From: Methylobacter tundripaludum SV96
GTDB lineage: Bacteria > Pseudomonadota > Gammaproteobacteria > Methylococcales > Methylomonadaceae
NCBI RefSeq assembly: GCF_000190755.2
Contig: NZ_JH109152.1
Span: forward strand, 372,001-436,000
Reading direction: 5' to 3'
Length of the DNA: 64,000 nucleotides
The stretch's first letter is position 1, and the number at the start of each line of letters is the position of its first letter. The notes under the pieces are model-generated. The model saw only the letters and a list, made by a program, of their open reading frames with translations, was not told where the DNA came from and did not search any database. Of this stretch, positions 1 through 9,004 are shown in pieces. The position numbers and the translations under genes are program-made.

Positions 1-1672
1 GCATGCGGCCTTGCTTGCTGGCGCCAAGGACTTTATCTGGTCGCTATTCAATGAACCCATAGAGGGGCGTCAACGCCCCTTTATGGGCACTATCGTCGGA
101 CATTTCATATCGCTCATTCCTTTACTTCGTTGGATGGTGACTCGTAACATTAGGCACTTTCGTGATCTCCGAGGAAAAGCTATCGAATATGTCTCAGTGG
201 CACGGATTAGCGAAAAAACCGGTAAGCCGGTTGCCACAGGCTGGCATGCAAGGCGTTTGATGACACTGGAAGACATCTATCTTCAGCGTGAAAAGCTGGC
301 TGACGCACTTGATGAGCATCCATGGCCGGACGAATCCGCATCAGCCCTGGCAGGTGAGACCTTCAAGGGTCGCTCCACGAAAACACCTCGAATTCCCGAA
401 CAAACTGTTCGCCATCTGGCGAGAATCGCCGTGGACTACGTGGATCAGCAGGCAACTCGGCTGCTTGATGCCAGAGACACCATAGCGCATGAGGTGAATG
501 GCGCCAGCGGTTACCTCGCAACGAATATCCGCATTCCCCTAGCGCGGGATTTAGGGTTCGACGGCTCTCGAGACTTTAGCAACGAACTGGCTTTGCTGCG
601 CGATGCCTGCTACATCGTGATAGCCATGTTTTCCGGCATCAGAGACTCAGAAACCCTTTCCCTTAATCATAGCTGCATTAGCCATTCCACAACGGATGAC
701 GGTATCGACCTGACGTGGCTGCACGGCACCATCTACAAGACAGGCCAGAGAGCCCACAAATGGCTGGTTCCTCCTGTCGTTGAAGCTGCTGTCCGCGTCA
801 TGGAACGTTACAGGCTGCCATTTGCATCCGAAATTGAGCGGCAGATTGCGGAGTTTGAACGACGAGTTGCCATGACCATCCCACATTCCCACGCTCACAA
901 GATGTTGGTGAAGTGTCTTCAAATCGCTCGGCGCGACAGAAACAGCCTTTTTCTAGGCACCACTCCTCACAGAGGACACACCACAAACGTGGTCAGTGGC
1001 GCTCTAATCAATCGCAGGCTCAAGCACTTTTGCGAACACTTTGGAATTCTTGGTGAGAACGGGAAGCCATGGTTGCTATGTACTCATCAGTTTCGTCGAA
1101 CCTATGCCTACTTTGTGGCATCCGCCGAACTGGGCGATTTGCATTATCTGCGTGAGCACTTCGGGCATTGGTCTATCGACATGACTCTCCTTTATGCGGA
1201 CGGCGCAACAGATGAATTCAACACCGATAGTGACCTACTGCTAGAAATTCTACGTTCCAAAGCTGAAAAGCAGGAAGACGTATTCAGGAATTATCTGCTG
1301 ACTGATTTACCTCTTGCGAATGGCGATATCATGCTGTCAGACCTGCGGCGCACTATTAAGACAGCAAGAAATAAAGACGAACTGATCAAGCAGGTCTCCG
1401 ATGGCGTCACCCTTAACGGAACCGGTCATAGCTGGTGCATCGGCAATGCCAAGGGAACCGGATGCGGCGGCCTCTGCGTATTCGAGGCTGATATGTGTGT
1501 AGATTGTTCCTACGGAATGATAGGCCCTGAGCATCTATCGGTTTGGAAGGAGATCTCTAGGCAGCAACAAGAAGCGCTGGCGATGCCAGACATGGGTATC
1601 TCAGGGAAAGCCCGTTCCGAGCGAATCCTCGCTAAAGCCAATAATGTAATTGCCAAGTTGGAGGCAACATGA
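1..1672 (+). CDS. Tyrosine recombinase of a transposon-type integrase module (5' end outside window)
   Basis: The frame is open to the left edge, so the protein is N-terminally incomplete; the first start-like codon is TTG at 11. The catalytic landmarks of tyrosine recombinases are visible in the C-terminal half: Arg in FSGIRDSE, the H-x-x-R box HQFRR, and HFGHWS followed by the candidate nucleophile Tyr in LLYADG. A Cys-rich stretch follows (CIGNAKGTGCGGLC and ADMCVDC). The length (over 550 residues), the Cys-rich tail and the 4-bp overlap with a small helper gene (ATGA) resemble Tn554-like or recombinase-in-trio modules, in which two or three recombinases and a small DNA-binding protein move together. 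Partner recombinases would lie to the left of the window. The family-level call is firm; the exact module type is inferred. It is not IntI-like, so it does not explain the cassette sites further right. Confidence 0.8.
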   Translation, partial: HAALLAGAKDFIWSLFNEPIEGRQRPFMGTIVGHFISLIPLLRWMVTRNIRHFRDLRGKAIEYVSVARISEKTGKPVATGWHARRLMTLEDIYLQREKLADALDEHPWPDESASALAGETFKGRSTKTPRIPEQTVRHLARIAVDYVDQQATRLLDARDTIAHEVNGASGYLATNIRIPLARDLGFDGSRDFSNELALLRDACYIVIAMFSGIRDSETLSLNHSCISHSTTDDGIDLTWLHGTIYKTGQRAHKWLVPPVVEAAVRVMERYRLPFASEIERQIAEFERRVAMTIPHSHAHKMLVKCLQIARRDRNSLFLGTTPHRGHTTNVVSGALINRRLKHFCEHFGILGENGKPWLLCTHQFRRTYAYFVASAELGDLHYLREHFGHWSIDMTLLYADGATDEFNTDSDLLLEILRSKAEKQEDVFRNYLLTDLPLANGDIMLSDLRRTIKTARNKDELIKQVSDGVTLNGTGHSWCIGNAKGTGCGGLCVFEADMCVDCSYGMIGPEHLSVWKEISRQQQEALAMPDMGISGKARSERILAKANNVIAKLEAT

Positions 1673-2145
1673 CTCATAATGCTGGCAATGCAGATGCCCT
1701 TAGGTCGCACAAAGCAGAGTCGCTAAAGAAGACCCGTCATGAGCTTGAATTGGCAGTGCGCCGCATCATCAATGAGAATCCCAAGCGTGTTAAGAAAGGA
1801 ACTTCCCTGTCACCCGCCAGCGTTGCCAAGGAAGCCGACGTGGAGCGATCCACACTCTATCGCTACCACGAGCCGGTACTAACTGAGATACGCCGGATGA
1901 ACGATGCGACTCCACAGAAGAAGCTTCGCGAGAAACATTCAGAGTTGGCCGACGCGAACGTTAAAGCGAAAGAATACAGGATAATGCTGGAAGAAGAGCA
2001 GGCGAATCTAGCTCAGATGGCTCGGCAGAATTATGCGTTAAACCTACGCATAAAAGAAATGGAAGGCATGTTACGAGACCGCGATTTGTTGATCGCTGAA
2101 TTACAGAGAGGCAATCTAAAAGTGATTCCTGTAGGCAAGAAGTAG
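1669..2145 (+). CDS. Small helper protein of the recombinase module (TnpC/DUF6262-like)
   Basis: 158 residues, starting at an ATG that overlaps the stop of the recombinase (ATGA), so translation is probably coupled. The N-terminal half looks like a DNA-binding helix-turn-helix (SPASVAKEADVERSTLYRYH). The C-terminal half is a long charged helix rich in Glu, Lys and Leu, predicted coiled coil. This is the architecture of the third gene of Tn554-like modules, which assists the recombinases. The role is inferred from position and architecture, not from a recognised catalytic motif. Confidence 0.6.
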   Translation: MTHNAGNADALRSHKAESLKKTRHELELAVRRIINENPKRVKKGTSLSPASVAKEADVERSTLYRYHEPVLTEIRRMNDATPQKKLREKHSELADANVKAKEYRIMLEEEQANLAQMARQNYALNLRIKEMEGMLRDRDLLIAELQRGNLKVIPVGKK

Positions 2146-2146
2146 A

Positions 2147-2173
2147 ACAACAGGGGCGTTCAGCCCCTGTTGT
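2147..2173. terminator. Bidirectional hairpin terminator between convergent recombinase genes
   Basis: A perfect 11-bp stem (ACAACAGGGGC / GCCCCTGTTGT) with a 5-nt loop lies exactly between the stop of the helper gene (2145) and the stop of the minus-strand integrase (2175). It has no strong T-run, so the call rests on symmetry and placement. Confidence 0.6.
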
Positions 2174-2174
2174 A

Positions 2175-3320
2175 TCACTCGCAGTTGGCGAGCGGGTCTA
2201 GTCTCAGTATTTTCGATTCATCGAGGGTTTCGAGGTAGTTGTCCGGCGGAGGAATGGTTTTTCCTTGTCGCATCATGGTGAGAATCTTGCGCAGCAGCGC
2301 ATCCTGCGCGCTCTGTACCGCAGAATTAATGCATGGACCGATGACATGAAGCTGATCAAAATCCGGGAACGTCACTTTTATGCCAGCATCATCTTTGTCG
2401 ATATATGCCGGATAGGGAACAAGGTGACTCAGCACTGCCGCCTTCCCTTTGTTTGTTCCTGCATCAAGTTTATGAACAAGACGCTGAGTGCGCAAGTGCG
2501 TGTACCGCTTCAGCATAGCAAGGCTCTTGTGCCCGCTGATAGCGGCAACTTCCATGAGGTCGAACACGCCACGCTCTACCAAGCGCGAAATCGCTTCATG
2601 CCGTAAGTCATGAAAATGAAGATCGTTAATGAGTAGATTTCTGATCATGCTTCTCCAGCTACTCTTCAGCCCGTTGCTGGTGTAGCTGAATACTCTCCCT
2701 GATGACTTTACGCCCTGACCAGTAAGAATGTCCCTGGCTGCCATCGTCAATGGTACATCTCGCTTCGACCCGCTTTTCGTATCAGAAAGGTGTGCGATTC
2801 TTGCTTTCAGGTTGATATGCTCCCAGCGCAGGGAAAGGATTTCTCCCTGACGCATGGCGGTTTCCAAGGCGAGCTGGAAAATAGCCAGCATCGCTTTTGT
2901 TCCTTGCTTGTTGCAGTATCGTAGAATCATACGTTCTTCCCGAGCCGTGAGCCGCCGGTCACGACCGGGCGACAGCTTGGGCTTGCGGATGTTCGCCACG
3001 GGGTTGTCGTCACAGATACCCCATTCAATCTTCCCGATGCGAAACATGTCCGATAGCAGGGCGAGATCGAGGCGCACCGTGGCCGATGCGAGACGATTCC
3101 CAGTTCTTGGATTTATCTCGGAGAGTCGCTGATCACGAAAACTGGCAACGTCAACAGACGTGATTGATCGAACGGGCAAATCGGCTATTGGGTAACGGCA
3201 ATAAAGGGCGATGCGGTACTTTTCCTGAGTATGCCCCTTCTTGTAGATGCTAACGCGATCCTGGTACATAATTAGGGCGTCGCGCAGTGTGATAATTTTG
3301 TTTGTATTATTTGTATTCAT
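2175..3320 (-). CDS. Tyrosine site-specific integrase with C-terminal HicB-like domain
   Basis: 381 residues. The first ~280 form a standard phage-type integrase: Arg box ALETAMRQGEILSLRW, HDLRHEAISR box, and ISGHKSLAMLKRYTHL with the nucleophile Tyr. The remaining ~85 residues are unusual for an integrase: YPAYIDKDDAGIKVTFPDFD, then a Ser/Ala-rich helix (NSAVQSAQDALLRKILTMM) and GKTIPPPDNY. This follows the pattern of the HicB antitoxin partial-RNase-H fold (YPv.iekd..gy.vsFPDlpg, then A..A...l...l..G..iP.P). HicB domains bind HicA toxins or DNA; here it may serve as a regulatory or accessory module. No hicA-like gene is adjacent. It converges on the recombinase module to the left, so the two probably mark the meeting point of two mobile elements. 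The integrase call is firm, the HicB-like call is from pattern only. Confidence 0.85.
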   Translation of the reverse strand: MNTNNTNKIITLRDALIMYQDRVSIYKKGHTQEKYRIALYCRYPIADLPVRSITSVDVASFRDQRLSEINPRTGNRLASATVRLDLALLSDMFRIGKIEWGICDDNPVANIRKPKLSPGRDRRLTAREERMILRYCNKQGTKAMLAIFQLALETAMRQGEILSLRWEHINLKARIAHLSDTKSGSKRDVPLTMAARDILTGQGVKSSGRVFSYTSNGLKSSWRSMIRNLLINDLHFHDLRHEAISRLVERGVFDLMEVAAISGHKSLAMLKRYTHLRTQRLVHKLDAGTNKGKAAVLSHLVPYPAYIDKDDAGIKVTFPDFDQLHVIGPCINSAVQSAQDALLRKILTMMRQGKTIPPPDNYLETLDESKILRLDPLANCE

Positions 3321-3900
3321 AAGTATATTGAAAATGCCTAAAATGTAACAGTTTGCATTTGAAAACGGTCATGCTCGCATTTAACGCAATTTCCGGCTCG
3401 AATTAATTGCTGCAAATGAAAGAGCGGCTTGTTCCGGTTGCCTTCACTCACCATACATGCAGGCAATCGGCCGAGGCTGTTGACAATCAGCGTCCGTTTT
3501 TACCAGTAAACAGGGTCATGATTGACCATGTAAAATTATTATCACTTTGTCTTTTAATTGCAAAATGGTTTTCAATTTTTGAAACTATTAAGCGCCGTTT
3601 TTCCAGCCATGAAAAACAAGCGTACGCATTAAAAACAATAAGATAGTGATTAACAGCTGGCAAACTTTGACGCTCTTTTCCAAATGACTGGTTTTGGAGG
3701 TATTGACAGGCTGGTATCGACCCAACTGCGGCATTCGAGAAAGAACGAACTCGACCCTTAGCTGTCTTAAGGTGATGTGCTTTAATGACCGCTGTTTGGT
3801 CTATTGCGGTAATTCGCTTTTACCTGATACCGGACTGTTTTCAAAATTGCATCCGCTATATTCGCACCACCAACTAAAAGATCAATGAGAAAAAATTCTA
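3321..3900. other. 580-bp intergenic stretch without a convincing gene
   Basis: AT-rich DNA between the divergent integrase and the large nuclease-like gene. The short open frames here (3407-3646, 3694-3888) have no recognisable domain. The second is a translation of the dispersed repeat listed separately at 3712-3757. The stretch should contain the promoters for both flanking genes, but I cannot pick out a convincing -35/-10 pair. Confidence 0.5.
3712..3757 (+). repeat. Dispersed island repeat, copy A
   Basis: Core ACTGCGGCATTCG followed about 13 nt later by AACTCGACCC. The same core with small changes recurs at 7820-7872, 11271-11320 and 13187-13230, each time just upstream of a different gene module of the island. 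This copy is the most diverged in its middle part. Confidence 0.7.
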
Positions 3901-6900
3901 ATGTCACATGATGATGCGAATATCGACTGGAAAACACTTAAGTTATTTTTTGATGAGCAAACGCGATGGGCTTCACTATCTGTAACTATCCAGGAGATTG
4001 CAGACGATAACAAATCGCTTGTTCGCGATCTATCCGTCTACGACCCTAGCATTACCATCCCTCTTCTAGCAGGCCTTCTGACGCTCCCAGAATACCAATC
4101 GCAATGTATCCGGCTTGAGACACTGGTTACATTGGCCGTGATTTTCTGTAAAGGTCGAAAGAAACCGAAGATTGATAATGCAGTGCGCTGGTTTTTCCAA
4201 ATTGGAAGATCCCGATGCGCAGTGGGTGAAGACCCGGCGGAAGACGTCTTTGTATCACTCGTAACTGACCGCAACGGAAACTATCGTCTCATTGAAGGCG
4301 TCTGGGAAGCAGCTGGCTTCTACACGCAACGTGTTTTGGAAGTTGTTTCAACAATGCCTGATGCTGGAGAATTCAGGCGGATCAAAAAAAGCTTCCTCGC
4401 ACTTCTCATGATTTCTGAAATGGTTTGTCAAAAAGCTGAATTACACCGGTATACACTTGGATCGGATGAGCGGCACTCGGCACTTTCTCTTCGCAAACTT
4501 CCAGGACGGAATGCTCTAATCTCACGGGTTACTATCTCATTTGAGGAACTGAATGAGAGAGGAATCACTAAAGCCGATATTACACCATTCCTTTTTGATC
4601 ATCATATGCAAGATAGCCTAGTCGAACAGCAAATTGGCTGTAGCGACTTGGATCGCCACCCACTAATTCTCCGTTCAGAGACACATATCTCTGTCGCCTT
4701 GCCCTCAGCACTGTCTGTCGCGGCTAGGGACTTTGCAATAACGCACATTATTGAAGGTGGTCTGGTTGATGGTTTCAACAGTGTTCTTGCAAAGAATTAC
4801 ACTGCACTACTCTCAAATACTCCGATACTCGGCGGTCCAACGCACGCGCCCGTTTTCTGGAAAGAATTGAAACCGCATCGCTTATCGACATTCACATTTG
4901 AGGTTGATCGAGGTTATTTCATTTCCTACCACTTGTTTCTGGCTTCTGTGGAAACGCATGCTGATGGCGGTTTTAAGACTGCGTATGAAGATAAAGGCGC
5001 ACTGACAGATGCGTTGCAGGAATCAATCAGTTGCGCGATAGATCAATTTTCTCAACGCCCCGAATTTAAGGAAGGCTTGATAGTCTTGGTCGGCTGCGGT
5101 TGGGGAAAAGGTTATGTTACACAAGAAATCGAGGTGAATCATCCCAAATGGCGTTTCGAAAGCATGTCCGCAGCCGACCTCGTTCGCCTGAGTTGGCTTG
5201 GTGATATGAATCCTAGCTATTTCTGGCGTATTCAAGATGGACTTAAGGCTGTGACGAAGAGTGGAGTGCGTATTGTCAACCCGAACGGCATACTGAACCT
5301 TATCGGCTGGGTGCGTAGCAATGACGGACACTTCGTGCCGCACGCCCAGCTCTTAGACGAGGAGGTTTCGCCCGAGCAGCCTTTGATGCTCAATCTTCCT
5401 ATTAACCTTCTTCGAGGGGTGCGAGCTGAGGCCGATCTTGGCTATGATCGCCATTGCGCAGTCGATAATACCGGTGTCTGGCACGATGTTCAGCATTTAG
5501 GACCTAACCCATTTTTTACCAGCGAGAGTGCTCGCCGTCTTTATGCATCAATGGATGACGCGCTGCATGGGATGCTCACGTCTGTTTATGAAGGTAAGTT
5601 CCAGCTATGGCTTTCACTTGAAACGCCGAATATCTCCGATAGAGAAATAGCCTTCCGGTTATGGGAGATGGCAAACGAATGGTTGCATCGCATCGGCAGC
5701 AAGCTCGATAGATACGCTGGGCATCAGACAAAGACAACAAATATAAAAGTGCATGTAGAGTTTCAAGATATTGATCCGCCTAAGGAGCCTGGACAAAAAC
5801 CCAAGGCCGATGACCTTAGTCAGTTCTGCATTGTTAACGAGCACGATGAGCCGAACGCCATTAAGGCTGTCTTCAAAGCCGGTTTTTTAAACGGTTTTGG
5901 CATTGCAGAGAATGTCGCAGAGCGACTATTTGTCCTCAATGTTTCGCGTGCCTTCTTGCACCTTCTAAACGCGACAGATATTGAAGGAGAAGCCGAAGAG
6001 ATTACAAGGAATGTCGTTCAAAATCAGGAAGCCCGTAGTTTCCATGTTATCCATGCTCACCACTTTATTGACTATGTGCATGATACGCTAACGGAAAAGC
6101 TTGTTTTCATAGACGAGATTGACGACGCTGCGGCGAAAATTGGTCTGGGTTGGCGTGTCTGTGATCGAGTGCAGGGCAACAAAATTGAAGGACGAGAAGC
6201 CTGTACCAACTTTCTCGAAAAGGTTGTCGATGCTTTGATAGCGGATATCTGCGAAATACTTGTTTCCTTCGAGCGTATTTCGACACTAAATCGGCTAGTA
6301 GCCAACAGTGAAAAAGCCAGCGTGGAAGCAGATCAGTGGAAGCGAACATCAGCGGCAATAATCGGGCTACATGGCCAAGTTGATACCACTATTCAGAGAT
6401 ACGTGAAAGAGACATCGAAGTTTGCCGGCGCTGGCATTGCGAGCCGCGTATTGATTGAGATGGCCGTGTGCGTATGCCCTCTCAACAATGGAACACAGCT
6501 ATCGGACATCGAATTGAGCAAATTGATTGCGCGGGCTTCCTTGCTTGTTCGCATCGGAGGCCTCTCTGATGCGATCCACTACAACGCGCTACCACCTGAA
6601 CTTACAATTTCCTCTCTTGGCGATGTATTGTTCCGGGATGATTTTGGGGATCTGGTTGTTCAGCCAATGTTGTCGCGCGTGCTAGGTGAGAAATTCATCG
6701 CCAACGCCCCTTTGCAAAAAAAGAATTACGATGAACCGGTGTTTACTTCTACAAGTAAAGGCCAAATCGACGAGGAATTCTGGTGCGTATGGAAAGGCGA
6801 GATGGGCTTTGACTTGGATGAGGCCCGCAACATAATTGATTCCTTAGAGAACAAAGGCGTCACCGATCATTCCGCAATCTATAGTATTTCCCAAAGCGAA

Positions 6901-7698
6901 TATTTCTCTTTGGTTTGCTCAGACCAAGTTTCAGGAGATGTTGCCGCAAAGTTCCTTGAGCAATTTTCGCTTAAAACTCGTCACCGCTGGGATAAACCAT
7001 CGAAAGGCTTTGTGATGAAGGACATCTATCCGTGGCGGTTCGGCAGAAGATTGTCATTTGTAACTCGTCCGATTCTGAAAGTAGACGGAAGCGATGATCC
7101 CCTATTGCTTATTGCCCCTGCTGCACTTCGAAAGGGTTTTGCTTATGTCGTTGATGGAACTCATAGTGGCCGCTTTGACCAGTCCTTTTTTCAGTCCGAC
7201 GAAATGAAAAACTCTTGGTGGGGTAAAGCAAGCGAAGGTCATAGCTTCAATGCAGAGGTTGCGCAACGTTTATTGGATGCTGGTTGGCAGATTTGGGAAA
7301 ATATTGAAATTCCAGAAATCCTCAATCAAAGGGCAGAACAGGACTTCGGAGATGTCGATGTCCTTGCCTGGAGGACGGATCGACAAGACGTTTTGGTAAT
7401 TGAATGTAAAGATCTGTCGTTGGCTCGAAACTATTCAGAGATTGCGGCGTTGCTTTCCAGTTTTCAAGGTACAGATGTTGATGGAAAGCCTGATAGTTTA
7501 AAAAAACACCTGATCCGCGTTTCTATTCTTGAACGAAATATTGAAAGACTTCAACGATTCACAGGCATTCACGAACCAAATATCATTTCGTGCCTTGTTT
7601 GTAGTGGAGTGGTGCCGATGCAGTACTCAAAAATTGAAACTTTATCTAAGACGCATGTTGGCTCGGTCGACGATCTCCTTGTACTCTATAGTTGTTAA
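3901..7698 (+). CDS. Large protein of unknown function with C-terminal PD-(D/E)XK nuclease-like domain
   Basis: 1265 residues starting at ATG 3901; an upstream ATG at 3885 is in another frame and stops after a few codons. Most of the length is unfamiliar to me, with no membrane segments or P-loop. Near the C-terminus there is a restriction-endonuclease-like signature: an upstream helix (FNAEVAQRLLDAGW), FGDVDVLAW with Asp about residues 1151-1153, then VLVIECKD with Glu 1168 and Lys 1170, the D-x15-ExK spacing of PD-(D/E)XK nucleases. Such domains occur in restriction, repair and anti-phage proteins. It stands alone as one module between dispersed repeats in a defence-rich island, which suggests defence, but no family name can be given from sequence alone. 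Confidence 0.65.
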   Translation: MSHDDANIDWKTLKLFFDEQTRWASLSVTIQEIADDNKSLVRDLSVYDPSITIPLLAGLLTLPEYQSQCIRLETLVTLAVIFCKGRKKPKIDNAVRWFFQIGRSRCAVGEDPAEDVFVSLVTDRNGNYRLIEGVWEAAGFYTQRVLEVVSTMPDAGEFRRIKKSFLALLMISEMVCQKAELHRYTLGSDERHSALSLRKLPGRNALISRVTISFEELNERGITKADITPFLFDHHMQDSLVEQQIGCSDLDRHPLILRSETHISVALPSALSVAARDFAITHIIEGGLVDGFNSVLAKNYTALLSNTPILGGPTHAPVFWKELKPHRLSTFTFEVDRGYFISYHLFLASVETHADGGFKTAYEDKGALTDALQESISCAIDQFSQRPEFKEGLIVLVGCGWGKGYVTQEIEVNHPKWRFESMSAADLVRLSWLGDMNPSYFWRIQDGLKAVTKSGVRIVNPNGILNLIGWVRSNDGHFVPHAQLLDEEVSPEQPLMLNLPINLLRGVRAEADLGYDRHCAVDNTGVWHDVQHLGPNPFFTSESARRLYASMDDALHGMLTSVYEGKFQLWLSLETPNISDREIAFRLWEMANEWLHRIGSKLDRYAGHQTKTTNIKVHVEFQDIDPPKEPGQKPKADDLSQFCIVNEHDEPNAIKAVFKAGFLNGFGIAENVAERLFVLNVSRAFLHLLNATDIEGEAEEITRNVVQNQEARSFHVIHAHHFIDYVHDTLTEKLVFIDEIDDAAAKIGLGWRVCDRVQGNKIEGREACTNFLEKVVDALIADICEILVSFERISTLNRLVANSEKASVEADQWKRTSAAIIGLHGQVDTTIQRYVKETSKFAGAGIASRVLIEMAVCVCPLNNGTQLSDIELSKLIARASLLVRIGGLSDAIHYNALPPELTISSLGDVLFRDDFGDLVVQPMLSRVLGEKFIANAPLQKKNYDEPVFTSTSKGQIDEEFWCVWKGEMGFDLDEARNIIDSLENKGVTDHSAIYSISQSEYFSLVCSDQVSGDVAAKFLEQFSLKTRHRWDKPSKGFVMKDIYPWRFGRRLSFVTRPILKVDGSDDPLLLIAPAALRKGFAYVVDGTHSGRFDQSFFQSDEMKNSWWGKASEGHSFNAEVAQRLLDAGWQIWENIEIPEILNQRAEQDFGDVDVLAWRTDRQDVLVIECKDLSLARNYSEIAALLSSFQGTDVDGKPDSLKKHLIRVSILERNIERLQRFTGIHEPNIISCLVCSGVVPMQYSKIETLSKTHVGSVDDLLVLYSC

Positions 7699-7819
7699 TC
7701 TGTGGATGATATTAAACTGCTGTGGCTTCGAATCATTGAAAATGAGGTTATACAAGTTTACTTATATGACTGCTTTAGGGAAGGTGCGGACGCAAGTGCC
7801 TTGGTTAACGGCGGACCGT

Positions 7820-7872
7820 TTTTGGCCGATTGCCGCTATTCACGACAGGCAGGACTCGACCCAAAGCGGACA
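7820..7872 (+). repeat. Dispersed island repeat, copy B
   Basis: GGCCGATTGCCGCTATTCAC, then GACAGGCAGGACTCGACCCA: the same element as copies C and D with substitutions in its first half. It lies in the 334-bp gap between the large nuclease-like gene and the two-gene TPR unit. The rest of that gap (7699-8032) holds no gene I can support; the open frame 7529-7879 is partly this repeat in translation. Confidence 0.75.
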
Positions 7873-8032
7873 TAGGTAAATTCAAGTGCTAACACTGAAA
7901 TAGGTGCAAAGCGGCCGTACAATTTCGGCTGTTGTTGGGTAGCAAGACCTGACTCTGGATGTTTGGTTGCTTGCTTGTTAACGTGAGGTGTATGAAAATA
8001 GCCCAACGGGTTTACATTCAAAATAGTCAACA

Positions 8033-9004
8033 ATGAACTTAGACAATTTGTTTAATCTTTCCGAGTATATGAACAACCGATTGGCGGGTACAGCTATAGA
8101 TTCAGAAGAACGCGCCCACATCGAAAATTTCATGCTTGATGAACGTCCGCCGCAAAAAGGCATTGATTTATATTCAAAGCGATTAAAGAGCAATTCCATA
8201 ACAAGCTTAGATAATTGGATTGATAGGCATAGAAACTTCACCGCTGAAGAAATCAATTTAGGTATAACGGAAGCAGAGCAACCGTGGACTTTTCGCGCTG
8301 ACAATGACACTAATCGTTTACGCAATATTGAACCGAATCTTTATTTGATTCGCGTTGAAGATGTTAACTGGCTTTGTGACTCTATCGGCATCTCTAGTTC
8401 CGATTTAAAAATGCACATTGAAGCATTTAAAACAGGTGACGCGAAAGCGTGCGATTTTCTCAATGGTGTAGTCAAAGGTTGGAATGCTACACGCGATAAA
8501 CGTCCGGTGTTTGCCACTACCGAATTAGAAGTGGACGACATTATTAGCGATAGTTCAGCCGATTGGGCGGAACAATTGCGTGACCGTTTGGGGCTGGGGC
8601 ATTATTCGCCGCTTGCTGGTCATCCGAATGAAATTGTCTTAATGCGCTACACTGTACAGGAAGTTTTAGATAGTTTGGCTGGTGAAGGCTATCCTGCTAT
8701 TCCTACTGTCTTAGACAGCAATATGAGTCCTTACTTTTTCCCCAGTCCGATTCCAAAGCATAATAACCCCTATTATGGACATACGGTGAATCTTGCATAC
8801 ACTGAGGATGACAATGATTACAGCATGGGTGCGGAACTGTTGCATCCGCGTATTGATTACAAGCCCGAACATTTTTTCAAAATGGGCGTGATTGCCCGTC
8901 CGTTTAAAATGCTTTTAGAACGCGCTCGGCAGTTTCATTTGCCTTGGCTGCAAGTACATAGTCAACGCGATGATTTTGGCGCACATCTTTGGGATGATAA
9001 ATGA
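8033..9004 (+). CDS. Conserved-looking protein of unknown function, first gene of a two-gene unit
   Basis: 323 residues, soluble, no signal peptide or membrane segment. I recognise no domain. The N-terminal half is acidic and helical; the C-terminal half has aromatic and His-rich segments (NPYYGHTVNLAY, HPRIDYKPEHFF, FHLPWLQVHSQRDD). Its stop overlaps the start of the TPR gene (TGATG at 9001-9005), so the two are translationally coupled and probably act together. The pair is AT-richer than the operons further right, consistent with acquisition. Start ATG 8033 is the first in frame; no strong Shine-Dalgarno is seen. Confidence 0.6.
   Translation: MNLDNLFNLSEYMNNRLAGTAIDSEERAHIENFMLDERPPQKGIDLYSKRLKSNSITSLDNWIDRHRNFTAEEINLGITEAEQPWTFRADNDTNRLRNIEPNLYLIRVEDVNWLCDSIGISSSDLKMHIEAFKTGDAKACDFLNGVVKGWNATRDKRPVFATTELEVDDIISDSSADWAEQLRDRLGLGHYSPLAGHPNEIVLMRYTVQEVLDSLAGEGYPAIPTVLDSNMSPYFFPSPIPKHNNPYYGHTVNLAYTEDDNDYSMGAELLHPRIDYKPEHFFKMGVIARPFKMLLERARQFHLPWLQVHSQRDDFGAHLWDDK

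Noticed and set aside
1-3320. The two tyrosine recombinases as the missing integron integrase
   Set aside because: Neither shows the extra IntI-specific helix between the second and third catalytic boxes, and both belong to other recombinase types with their own partners.
3407-3888. Two small plus-strand open frames before the large nuclease-like gene
   Set aside because: No domain, no ribosome site, and one is a translation of the dispersed repeat.
7888-7944. An attC site behind the 1265-residue gene
   Set aside because: GCTAAC and GTTGGGT are present, but the boxes are not complementary and the arms pair poorly; a chance match is likely.
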